DNA of 64,000 bases from assembly GCF_014805685.1 (NCBI RefSeq), contig NC_060892.1, forward strand, positions 22,679,900-22,743,899. The letters run 5' to 3'. Positions 43,540-64,000 of this stretch are shown in pieces. This DNA comes from Silurus meridionalis (lineage: Eukaryota; Chordata; Actinopteri; Siluriformes; Siluridae). The notes under the pieces were generated by a model that saw only the letters and a list, made by a program, of their open reading frames with translations, did not search any database and was not told where the DNA came from. Both the position numbers and the translations under genes were made by a program. Numbering within the stretch: position 1 is the first letter of the stretch; each line of letters starts with the position of its first letter.

Positions 43540-44300
43540 AGTAGGGATGCACCGAAATGAAAATTCTTGGCCGAAACCGAAAACCGAAAAAGAGGAAAGC
43601 AAGGCCGAAAACCGAAACACCGAACGAAATTATGCCAATTATTATTACCATTGCATTAATGGCTATGACTGTGTACTAACCTTACTAAAATCAAGGCATT
43701 TCAATTGCATAAATTAATATTAAAGTTTCAAAGAATAAATCAATTACAAATTATGAAAATATTTATTTATAGCACATTGCAACAATGCACAGGATAAAAT
43801 ACATTAAAATTCAAACTTAAATGTTTAACTTAAATGCACTCATGTGTACATTAAATAATAATGTACAGGCCCTCTGGCCTGCTGAAAGGTTGTAAAATTA
43901 AATATGTTCTTTCATAAAAACAAAGTGCATTCAGAACAAGTGCAACTGCTTAAAGATACAATACAACACTATCACTGGGAAACTTCCTGCCTTTTCAAAA
44001 ACGTCCACCACAGACGGAGTGCGCATGCTCGGAGGGGTTTTGCTTTTCTGTGCCGCTTTTCTCTCATATTCAGCATAGCGATCGGGATGTTTGGATTTCA
44101 GGTGATAAATTAAACCCGATGTGGAGAAAGTTTTTGCAGACGCACCCCATCTTGAAATTTTGGCATTACATGTTTTGCAAATCGCTATCCGTGGGTCTTT
44201 CTCCGATATACTGAAATTTGTCCACACCGCAGACATGTTGTTTTAGACAAGAACGTGCAGGCCGCGGTTTCTGTTTGCGTCATCACAACAAACTGTTTCG
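43540..44300 (-). mobile_element. hAT-type element with BED zinc finger frame
   Basis: The left end, TAGGGATGCACCGAAATG, is a hAT-like terminus. The minus-strand frame 43,931-44,236 starts MSAVWTNFSISEKDPRIAIC and has CKTCNAK, then FSTSGLIYHLKSKHPDRY. This gives the complete Cys2-His2 pattern of a BED finger as in hAT/ZBED transposases. The catalytic and dimerisation parts are absent, so this is a short remnant in the fkbp8 5'-UTR intron. Confidence 0.7.
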
Positions 44301-44710
44301 GTCGTGTTTTTTATTTTATCGATACTGATAGATAGGTTGGATCGTACTTGCCGATAAACAGTTAATTGATCAATAGTCTTTTAAATGGATACTGGATAAA
44401 AAAACACTCCATTTAAAATAGTATTGAAACTCACAAAAATTAAAAAAGACAGTACTGAATCATGGAAATGTGCTAAATAAAATAAATAGGAATATATTAA
44501 TCAGATGAATAAATATTGAGGAAAATAAGATATGCATTCACACTGAAACAAAAAGAACCTACAAAAAATTAAAAACAATTACATCCGAAGTGAAAAAGAA
44601 TAAACTTCTAATAAACACTGATGGCAGTGTTAACCATTCACCTCTGGGAACTCGGAAAAACTATCCGTAAGGATTTTTGCAATAGTTCAAGCAATCGATC
44701 GACCTTTATG
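44300..44710 (-). repeat. MITE with GTCGACCGATTAATC-type terminus, copy 2
   Basis: GATAGGTTGGATCGTACTTGCC at the left and AATCGATCGACCT at the right are the inverse of the element at 33,605-33,925. Confidence 0.5.
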
Positions 44711-44878
44711 GATAATAACTGTTTAGGGAACTTGGTACTGAAAAAGGTTTTGTGTTTTTGATTAAATACTACATTTTGGATTGTGCAAATGAATGTTCAG
44801 GATGATCTCTCCAATATAAGTCCTTTCAATCCACCCTTTAAAGATACCAAGCCTAATTATTCATTTCATCTTTACCAG

Positions 44879-56058
<11,180 letters not shown>

Positions 56059-56753
56059 ATCCGCGCGTTCCGGATGCTAGAATAAACGTGATTTTAGGTA
56101 CGCTATTGTCCGTTTATAGTACTTTCTGTTTTCTGTCACAGAATGTAATGTTAATTATTAGCAAAGGTTTCTTTCAGTGCATGAAATGTGAGAAAATGCT
56201 GATCTATGAACTGATAAATTATTACATCTCTACATTAGCAAACTTGCCATTTTGTTGTGAAAATGAAGCAGTTAATCTATACCTTCATCATGGTTAAAGC
56301 CTCCAGTGCGTAACCTCGTCTGTACATTTACACCTCCTTGGCTGCCGGTTATGTTTTACGAATCAGCGGTCGCCAAAACGTATGCTGCTAGCTTGTATTC
56401 CTACATGGCTCAACTCTAAGCAATTACATGTGCAACCATAGACTGATATTTGCTTGTTGCAGTTTTCTTCTGTGTTTAACCATCCAGTCCACTGTCTATT
56501 TATTTGGGCTTTATTGCATTTAGCAGCAACCTCACCTTAAAAACTTTGACCAAACACTGTATGGATTTTACAGGAAGAAAAAAAAAAAGTCCAACTTAAT
56601 CAAATAACACTTTATTGATTTCTTTTTTTTGTCTGAATATGTAAATGGTATTTATTTTAAATATTTCACTTCCTTTTCTAATAATATATATAAACAGCTT
56701 GGTTCCTCGTTTGGTTTTGAAACTAACATTCCTGATATTTCTTTGATTTTTGA

Positions 56754-56759
56754 AATAAA
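56754..56759 (+). terminator. fkbp8 poly(A) signal
   Basis: AATAAA, 696 bases past the fkbp8 stop codon and followed by a T-rich stretch (TTTAGTTTATTCCCC). It is the best of the candidates; the preceding 700 bases would be the 3' UTR. Confidence 0.55.
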
Positions 56760-57169
56760 CTTTTGCACATTTAGTTTATTCCCCTGTGGTGTTCCATGAC
56801 AAGACCTGACTGGTTAGTGTTTGATTAAAGCGCTTACTTTCACCGAAAGGAATTTTTGCTTTAAAGTCTATAATCTATTTTCCACCACTATACCCGAGTT
56901 CCTGCCAGTACATCTGCTCCTCGAATGTTCCAGTAAAACTGAATATTTCTCCTTTGTCATAAATCACAGATAATGATCAGGTTTTTTTTAGTGACCCTCT
57001 ATCGATATAAGCATTTAGAAAATCTATATAACTGATATGATCTAGAGTCGTGGTCCTTAAACAGATGACGAGGGTTCCTCAGGGGTCTCTGATGTAGATC
57101 CAGCAGGTCCCTAAGTGGCTGGATTCTGGTACACTGGTACGCTAGTTCATGGTAATCTAGCGTACCAGT

Positions 57170-57265
57170 GTAGATTTATTCATTGATAGAGACTCTTTTG
57201 TACGTCGCTCTGGACAAAGGCGTCTTGCTAAATGCCGCGAATGTAAAAATGTAAATGCATTCACA
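57170..57265 (+). repeat. L2-derived SINE or LINE tail
   Basis: TTGTACGTCGCTCTGGACAAA, GGCGTCTTGCTAAATGC and GAATGTAAAAATGTAAATG form the familiar CTCTGGATAAGAGCGTCTGC-type tail. Just before it, CTGGTACACTGGTACGCTAG is inverted as CTAGCGTACCAGTG. Confidence 0.6.
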
Positions 57266-57899
57266 ACCTTTTCCATCCAGGGATCCTTGTAACTGTAAAT
57301 TAAACTGTTAGACCCCTTACTACAGATGTATTGTATGAACACAGAGTGATGACTTCAAATGGAGTCCACATTAAAGCATTATTTGTGAACCCCAAACTTT
57401 TTTTTTTGTTTCTCCTGATTATTTCCTGTCATATATATTCAATAAGAGTTTTTGGAAAATGTTTTTTCTTTTTCACTTTTGTTGTGCCACTTAGCCAGAG
57501 TCGGTCAGTGGTAGAAATTGGTGTATTTTTATTGCTGAATTCCTACACTACTGCAGCATGTCAGGTAGAACTGATATAATACATTCTCTTAATTTACATG
57601 GTGAATGAAAGTTCTGGTAGTGTTTTAAAAGCAGAAGCACACAATGTCTTCTTTCAGGGAACTGGTTATATTGTATTTATTTTTTAATCGAACAGAAATG
57701 TTTGTTTATTTATTTTTAAGTAATCAAGGTTGAATTGAACACCATCCATTTAATGGAACATTCAGAAAGTCAAAATATTATGAACTATAGTGAATTATAT
57801 ATTAGTGAATATAATTCACTGCTGTACGTTAAATCCAAAATCAAGTACTTCCTGGCTCTACGTTACAGACCCCAGTTGGAAAACCACTTCCTGTTTTTT

Positions 57900-58760
57900 T
57901 AAATCAGTTTAATTTAATTAATGAACAATGAAACATTGTCTCAAAGCAGCTTTACACAGATAATGTGGTGATAAAGAATGAATAAGATGTTCTTTATAAG
58001 TGTAAGTTTGTCCCTGATGAGCGAGCCGGTGGCGACTGTGGTGAAGGAAAAACTCCCAGAGATGGCGAAAGGAAGAAACCTTGAGAGGAACCAGACTCAA
58101 GAGGAAACCCATCCTCATCTGGGTTGCACTGAATGTCCATTTATTACAATTAGACAATGTTGAGGTGTGTAGTGATGGTGATCAGATGCAAACTGTAGTC
58201 CTGAGTCAGTGTAGCAGACTGTTGACATTAACTACAGTCAATGGATCCCCAGGCTGCACAGAGTGTCCTTCAATCGAAGAGAACACCATCCAGAGGCAGG
58301 CAGATCCGAGGAGAGGAGATGGGCAGGAACACTGGTCACTGGTCACTATTCGACCAAGGGAAAGAGAAAGAGAGAAGAGGGGTGACGGACAGAAGGATAT
58401 GGATTATTAAGTGTCCTTGTTGTTGTATAAAAGTTAGTCACTGTGCAGTTGGGACTCCAGACAGACTCGCAATGGCAGCATAACTAAAAGGGAGAACCAG
58501 AAGGTAACACAGACATGAGGGATCTCTGGGATAAGAGACGACCCACCACACCACAGTCAACAAACCTGAGTGAACGTGTGAGAGTGAGGGGACGACAGCA
58601 TACAAATATCCCAGTTCACCGAACACTCTATATCCATGATCTTTACCTAAGAAAAATCTATTAATCAAAGGCTTGATTAAAGAAATATGTTTTCAGCCTC
58701 GACTTGAACGTGGAGACAGTGTCTGAGTCTCGAACACTGATTGGAAGGCTGTTCCATAAC
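57900..58760 (-). repeat. Rex1/Babar-like LINE, long 3'-UTR copy
   Basis: Inverted tail (CTCAAAGCAGCTTTACACAG), CGAGCCGGTGGCGACTG, CTTGAGAGGAACCAGACTC and TGTTGAGGTGTGTAGTGATG, then sequence not present in the other copies to ATTGGAAGGCTGTTCCATAAC. It is the longest 3'-UTR copy in the window. No reverse-transcriptase frame is attached. It lies between fkbp8 and ell. Confidence 0.6.
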
Positions 58761-59154
58761 TGTGAAAGATCTATAATAAGAGAAAGATCTGCCCTCTCAT
58801 TTTTTTTTATGTACCAACAAATAGCCTGCACCTCCCTGAAACATGCCAGTAAGTCCTCAGGTCTTGATAAATTGCCCCTGTGTATAAATGGTTATGAATG
58901 TGTCTAAATTAGGTGTATTCCCATTTCATGTTCCTCTGTGTGCAAATAATGTCAAATTTAAATGAGGTGGTTGAGTAAAATTTATGCAAAAATGTCTCCA
59001 AGAGTTAAATTGGTAAATTTGAATAAGATTTTAATGTTGTTGTTTTTTTTTTACTCAATGAGTCCACCCCCTTTTCCCTTCAATTCCCAGTCAAGTGCAC
59101 AAAGCTCCGCCCCCAAAACCTATGACGGTTTGTATAGTATGAACGATGTTCTAA

Positions 59155-59600
59155 CGTCACTCAGATGTCTCAAAGCAGCTTTACAGAGATGTTATAAAAT
59201 ATGAATTTATACGTTAGTGCCTATAAGTTTATCACTAATGAGCGAGCCAGTGGTGATGAGATGGTATGAGGAAGAGACCTTGAGAAGAAACAGACTCAAA
59301 ATTAAACTCAACCTTGTTCTTAGATCTAATGTCTATTATTTATAGTTCCTCCATTCTTTAGTAATGCGTTCTTAATTGCACAACTGTCCAAAGCCATTGT
59401 AGCAGACTGTTGATAATAATTGCAGTCAAAATCCATCCCCAATTTCTCAGATTTGATCAGTAACCTCATGATCTCCAATTGAAGAGAACTCCATTCAAAG
59501 GCATTGCGTCGGAATGACATTGAGCGGACAGGATGACTGGTTCCTGTTGCCTCAGAATCATGTTTGAAGCCAGACATACTGTATCCTAATGTCACATTCT
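59155..59600 (-). repeat. Rex1/Babar-like LINE 3'-UTR fragment
   Basis: TCTCAAAGCAGCTTTACAGAG, GAGCGAGCCAGTGGTGATG and CCTTGAGAAGAAACAGACTC, then ATTGCAGTCAAAATCCATCC, are the inverted tail blocks. Confidence 0.55.
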
Positions 59601-59854
59601 AATTTTCTAAACAAACAAACAAACAAACTTTTGCATCGGAAGGCAAGTTTCCAAACTGGATTTATTTCAGCTCTGTAATAAATTCTCTTCAAAAAGTTGA
59701 AATAATATTTAAACAATTTCGACACGTTTATGCTTACAAGAAATGGAAACTCATCGACTATTCTTCCTTTAATAACAGAAATGTTTTTTTGATGCTCTGA
59801 AATGTTAAAGATACTAAAAAAAAAGAAAGAAAAGAAAGAAGCTTGTATATTTGT

Positions 59855-60000
59855 CACATAGACAGTGAAATTCTTTCTTTTCATATCCCGGGTATGTTTG
59901 GAAGCCGGGGTCAGGGTGCAGGGCCAACACCTCTGGAGCATTAGGGGCCCAAGGGATTCAACCTTCTGACCCAGACTTTTATGCACTGTGACCCCCAATA
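59855..60000 (+). repeat. SINE-like unit
   Basis: TTGTCACATAGACAGTGAAAT, CATATCCCGGGTATGTTTGG and GGGGCCCAAGGGATTC belong to the family at 45,985. A 13-base A run follows. Confidence 0.5.
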
Positions 60001-60462
60001 AAAAAAAAAAAAAACCCAAAAACAAATAAATTAATTAAATAATAAAGAAATAAATAATAAAACCAATATGAAAATGTCATTTAAATAAACAAATAAAAGA
60101 ATAAATAAATAAGTTGATTAAAACTAAATAAAGAAATGAATTACAATAAATAAATTAGAAATAAGAACAAAATATTAAAATCAATGAAATTTATAAAATA
60201 AATAAATACAAAAATACAAGAAAATCAGTAAAAAAAAAAAACTAAATAAATAATAAATAAATATATTAAATTATAATAATACAAAATATTAAAACAAACA
60301 AAAAAAATATGTAAGTAAATAAATAAACAAATTAGAAAAGTAACAAATAAAATATAAAATGACTTAAATAAATTGATTGATTAAAACTAAATAAAAAAAA
60401 CCATTACAATAAATAAATTAGAAATAAGAAAAGTATAAACAAAAAACCTATTTAAAAATAAA

Positions 60463-60518
<56 letters not shown>

Positions 60519-60560
60519 CAATAAATAAATTCATTAATAAATAAAAAAGTAAAAAGTAAA
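60000..60560. repeat. AT-only low-complexity tract with (AT)n
   Basis: Nearly uninterrupted AAATAAATAAA-type sequence, with a pure (AT)n run at 60,465-60,517. No gene. Confidence 0.9.
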
Positions 60561-60599
60561 AATCAATCGATTGAATCCACTAATTTCTCGGTCTGATCC

Positions 60600-60706
60600 G
60601 ATGGGGATGAGGATGAAGGTAAGGATGAGGATGAAGATGAGGATGAAGGTAAGGATGAGGATGAGGATGAAGATGAGGATGAAAGTAAGGATGAGGATGA
60701 GGATGT
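60600..60706. repeat. GATGAG/GATGAAG minisatellite upstream of ell
   Basis: Higher-order units built from GGATGAGGATGAAGGTAA repeat about three times, 200-300 bp before the ell ATG. The plus strand is all A, G and T except one or two bases. Met/Arg/Lys and Leu/Ile/Phe frames across it are artefacts. Confidence 0.9.
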
Positions 60707-60769
60707 CCTTACAGGAGTTTCCCATCAGGAATGGGGGGAGATGTGGGCAGGGCAAAAAAGAATACAGGG

Positions 60770-60901
60770 TGACGCTCGTCAGTCAAAACCACGCCCGTCG
60801 CGTCTACGTCACGCCGCTCATGAATTATTCATCGCGGAGCAGCACGAGAGTTCGGTCGCGTTTCCGAGAAGGTGCGCGAGCCGTGGAAATGTGGTAGCAA
60901 G
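60770..60901 (+). promoter_or_regulatory. ell promoter and 5' UTR region
   Basis: CpG-rich sequence (CCCGTCGCGTCTACGTCACG; TTCGGTCGCGTTTCCGAG) precedes the ell ATG. TACGTCAC at 60,805-60,812 is a CRE-like site. No TATA box is placed convincingly; the start site is not visible. Confidence 0.5.
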
Positions 60902-61036
60902 ATGGCGGCGCTGAAGGAGGAGCAGTGTTACGGGCTGTCTTGTGGCAGAGTGAGCAACGGCAGCAATGTCTCCGTGTTCCACGTTAAACTCACCGACAGC
61001 GCTTTGAGAGCGCTCGAGGACTTTCAGAGCAGCAAG
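60902..61036 (+). CDS. ell: RNA polymerase II elongation factor ELL, first coding exon (partial gene)
   Basis: ATG within AAGATGG, then 45 codons in phase 0 to the donor CAGCAAG|GTAAAC. The peptide [20 protein letters not shown] ... [19 protein letters not shown] is nearly the start of human ELL ([20 protein letters not shown] from memory). ELL suppresses transient pausing of RNA polymerase II and is part of the super and little elongation complexes in the nucleus. Only the first exon lies in the window; the remaining exons must be beyond 64,000. The gene follows fkbp8 on the same strand, as in human. ell2 is a weaker alternative, because the MAALKE start and fkbp8 neighbour favour ell. Confidence 0.92.
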
Positions 61037-61340
61037 GTAAACGGCTCTTAGGCCCTTTTTGTTCCTGAGTAAAGCCTGGTTCCTGCTGCAGTGACGCTCT
61101 AACGCGCTCCAGCTGCTTTTCCCCCTTCTCTATTAGGGCTAACGTTAGCATAGCAACAACAAGGGGTAGCTGTGATGAGCCGTCAGCCAGATCCAGGGCT
61201 TTTTAAGCGACAGGTATCCGCCGTTAGAAGCCTCAGTTAGCGATAACAACTCCATAACCGGGTCTCCTCAGCAGGACGAACGTGTTTTAGGTGCTTTACC
61301 GACAACTGAAGTGATTTCCAAGAATATGAACCAAATGGCA

Positions 61341-61342
<2 letters not shown>

Positions 61343-61392
<50 letters not shown>

Positions 61393-61400
61393 ACACACAG
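61343..61400. repeat. (AC)n microsatellite
   Basis: About 22 AC units followed by two interrupted ACAG blocks, in ell intron 1. Confidence 0.95.
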
Positions 61401-62189
61401 ACAGTGGACATGCTAGAAATCTGAGCTAGGTTGTCTGAGTTAGCAAAGCTGACAAAAGGTCTGATTTATTTATTTTCCTTTCTATTCAACTCACTCAAAG
61501 TCTTGTGGAAATGTTTTAGGAGTTTTTGAAACTGATTCTTCTCAAAACAATGTTAGTCTGCTTCTTTGTGGGGTACAAAGTATTTCGAAAGCTGCTTTTA
61601 TTATTTGTAAAAAAAAAAAAATCAAATCAAGTCTTAAAGCTGGATTTATTCCATAATATGTCTGAATACGAGACCTGGGGTACAGAGAAGCACCTGAAAA
61701 AGAAAGAGGTTTTATTGAGGAACCCCTGAACAATCTGAGAGTTTGTTCAGATCTAAATCCTGGTTGGAGCTTCCTGATGAGGAGTCGATTTGTCAGTGGT
61801 GATGCGATTGGTGGTTCATTCAAACCTGACGTCAGGGTCAGTGGACGCTCCGTGACATCATGAATGTGTAAGCGGATATATTTTTAGTTCAGCCAGAGGA
61901 GTTGCATGGAAATGTTTACCTCCAGCGTTATAGAAAAGCCCTGTGTTCCCAGTTCAGTGGGGTAAACAGTCACACCGCTCGGGTAATTACTTCCCTGTAA
62001 AGCCAGGCAACAACTACAAAGATTTATAATCCGGATTACCGTGTGGACAATTCAGAATTGTTTGGTGCAGAACCGAACAGCTTTGTTTATCTTACCGGCT
62101 TTTTTCTCTTTCAGATGTTCTCCTGGGATCAGGTGTTTGTTTGCTTGAAATAGTTTGGGGATGTGTAAAATGAATATGTTTATTTGTCC

Positions 62190-63300
62190 GACATACAGGC
62201 GGGTCCATAAATCTTTTGGGCAAATTTGAGTAATTTTGAGACACAGACAGACAAACAGACAGCCATGCCGATTTCATCCCAATGGGAAATGTACAGTTTC
62301 CAGCAGTATCCACAAACATGGGCAATAAGGCATGCAATAAATACAAACTAATTTAAAGGTAAGTTAAAGAAAAGAGTCTACAAAAAGAGTGTTTTATTGA
62401 GTGATGTGGCCTGCTACGTGCTATTTCATGACATCTGAAGTCGATTGGGTTTTTGTTTGGTAGCTCTTCATAGGAACTTGCGGTGCAGTCTGAAGAGGTT
62501 TCAATAAAAGAGAAGGAGGCTGAAAAACAAGACAAAACGGACCAATCTTTGTGTGGCCAAATAAACTATTTGTGTATTGTAGTTGGAAATGCGCTTGCAG
62601 TTTGACCTGGAAGACCACTGTAGACACCTACATTTGATCACAACCCTAATTAGAAGGTTGATATATCCAGTTAAGAGTCTACAATCAAGAGAATGTTCAG
62701 AGAATGTAAATCTCTACTAACCCTCAGGGACAAATTGGACTAAAAATCATCTACAAATTCTGCCCATTTCTGGAACAAAATGTTTTGATGGATGAAACAA
62801 ATATTAACTTATAACTGAATTATAGGAAGAGGATAAAATCATGGATAAGGAAAGAAAGAGCTCACAATCCAAAGTATACCAGATCATCTGTCAAACACTG
62901 TGTCTTATGCCAGTGGAACTGGGCCACTGGTGTTTATTAATGTGACTGTTGATAGAAGTGGTAGGATGAATTCTGTTGTGTAGTGCGATACTTTCTGCTC
63001 AGATTCAGTCAGAAGCTTTACATTACAGATAATGACCACAGACATGCTGTGAAAGTAACCTGAGAACTTCTCATAGAAAAGAATTTAAACGTTGAGGGGT
63101 CGAGTCGGTCATTCGAGCTCAGCCCATCTGAATACACTTCTTACTGAAGGCGAAAAGACACAAACGAGCAGCAACTATAAGCTTAAGATTAAAAACCTAC
63201 AAGGTTTTACAGCCATTACAAATAATTCTTATGATTGAGTTTGTTGATTTCATTTTGAGTCTGAGAAACTGGTGGTATTATGTAAAAGAAAGGCCCACAT
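62190..63300 (+). mobile_element. Degraded Tc1/mariner-like remnant in ell intron 1
   Basis: Left end ACAGGCGGGTCCATAAATC is Tc1-like. TGATAATGACCACAGACATGC reads NDHRHA, at the place of NDPKHA in Tc1 transposases, and CAGTGGAACTGGGCCACTGG resembles the WGCF region. Heavily mutated; no open frame of note. Confidence 0.4.
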
Positions 63301-63359
63301 TTCTCAAAGTAACTATTTGTCTGAGATGTTTGATTCTGTAGTTTTGAAGTTTGAGTGTA

Positions 63360-63435
63360 CAGGTGGTCCTCGAGTTATATGTTGGTTCGCCTAACGATTT
63401 TTCAATCTTACGATGACCATACAAATATAAAAAAT
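63360..63435. repeat. Tigger/pogo-like terminus
   Basis: ACAGGTGGTCCTCGAGTTATA, CGCCTAACGATTTTTCAATC and TTACGATGAC have the CAGGCAGTCCTCGACTTACGA-type sequence of Tigger ends. Confidence 0.5.
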
Positions 63436-63604
63436 ATATACATTTTCACTCTGCATTTAAATTTTCTATGATACATTGGGATGCTTCACATCTTGTGAGA
63501 TGTTTTACTCTTGCCAGCGGTCAACAGAGTTCTGTGCTGGATTGCAGATTTGATTCCGTGTTTTTTGCCATTTCAAAGTCACATGCATATATACTGTGAA
63601 ATTT

Positions 63605-64000
63605 ATACCAGTGGTCTTCAACCCCCAGACTGCACTGGTCCGTCGATCAATTGGTGCCAGGCCGCACAGAAAGAATACATAACTTACATTGTTTCCATTT
63701 TATTTATCTGATTCTGATGGTTTTATTTTGGAAGATTACCACCACATCTGTCTGACTCTCTCATGATACATGTCATGATGCTTCCCTCAGTCACATGTCT
63801 TACCTCCATCTGCTACCTTCTTAAAGGGGCTGCTCCGGCCGCTAACTCATAATACATTACCGCTAAATTCAAGCCCCCAAGCAAGCAAAATAAACAAAAA
63901 ACAACACGGTGGATTCAGGTTTATTATTATATTCAGAAAATACCAGTTTTATGTCGGTCGTATCATTTGATTTTGTTGTATTTATCTGCCACACCTTAAA
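63605..64000 (+). mobile_element. hAT-type non-autonomous element, cut by the window edge
   Basis: Begins ACCAGTGGTCTTCAACCCCC and runs through TTAAAGGGGCTGCTCCGGCC, CAACACGGTGGATTCAGG and TATCTGCCACACCTTA. It is the inverse of the element at 34,090-34,550 along its whole length. Confidence 0.6.

Noticed and set aside
60571..60897. Plus-strand frame with MRMKVRMRMKM repeats
   Set aside because: Translation of the GATGAG minisatellite running into the ell promoter; not a protein.

Overview
The window is vertebrate nuclear DNA, almost certainly from a teleost fish. Five protein-coding loci with small GT-AG-spliced exons sit in AT-rich sequence crowded with fish-type mobile elements: Tc1-like transposons, Rex1/Babar-like, L2-like and RTE-like LINE remnants, hAT and Tigger-like MITEs, a DIRS-like fragment and long microsatellites. 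The repeat mix would fit an ostariophysan such as a catfish, but that is a guess. No operon, CRISPR array, rRNA, tRNA gene or viral gene was seen.

Layout. (1) 1-10,138, minus strand: part of ankrd24, an ankyrin/coiled-coil protein of the RAI14 family. The first coding exon and five exons from the post-ankyrin and early coiled-coil part are readable, but no ankyrin-repeat exon was found in the 8.1 kb between them. (2) 15,446-25,421, minus: complete tmem59l, eight coding exons, 343 codons, with a CpG-rich 5' region at 24.7-25.6 kb. (3) 26-32 kb: intergenic, almost wholly repeats, including RTE-like and Rex1-like LINE remnants. (4) 32,590-36,519, minus: complete rrp36, seven coding exons, 339 codons, one GC-AG intron; non-coding first exon and promoter at about 37.86-38.02 kb. 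(5) 40,580-56,058, plus: fkbp8, a CpG-rich non-coding first exon with two NRF1-type sites, then eight coding exons, 404 codons, poly(A) signal at 56,754. (6) 60,902-61,036, plus: first coding exon of ell, with the start of its first intron running to the end of the window.

How the genes relate. They are ordinary single-copy vertebrate genes and do not form one pathway: a coiled-coil/ankyrin protein, a Golgi/endosomal type I membrane glycoprotein, a nucleolar pre-rRNA processing factor, a membrane-anchored mitochondrial immunophilin, and an RNA polymerase II elongation factor. The adjacent, same-strand fkbp8-ell pair and nearby tmem59l recall human 19p13.11. In human, rrp36 and ankrd24 lie elsewhere (6p21.1 and 19p13.3 from memory), so their presence here is a microsynteny difference.

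All exons were read by hand. Exon lengths and phases were checked and close exactly for tmem59l, rrp36, fkbp8 and the visible ankrd24 exons. Repeat boundaries are approximate, and family names rest on remembered motifs. I did not find a convincing new biological system. The best leads are the missing ankyrin exons of ankrd24, a perfect 92-bp palindrome in tmem59l intron 1, an unclassified element family present five times, and a duplicated block in two fkbp8 introns.
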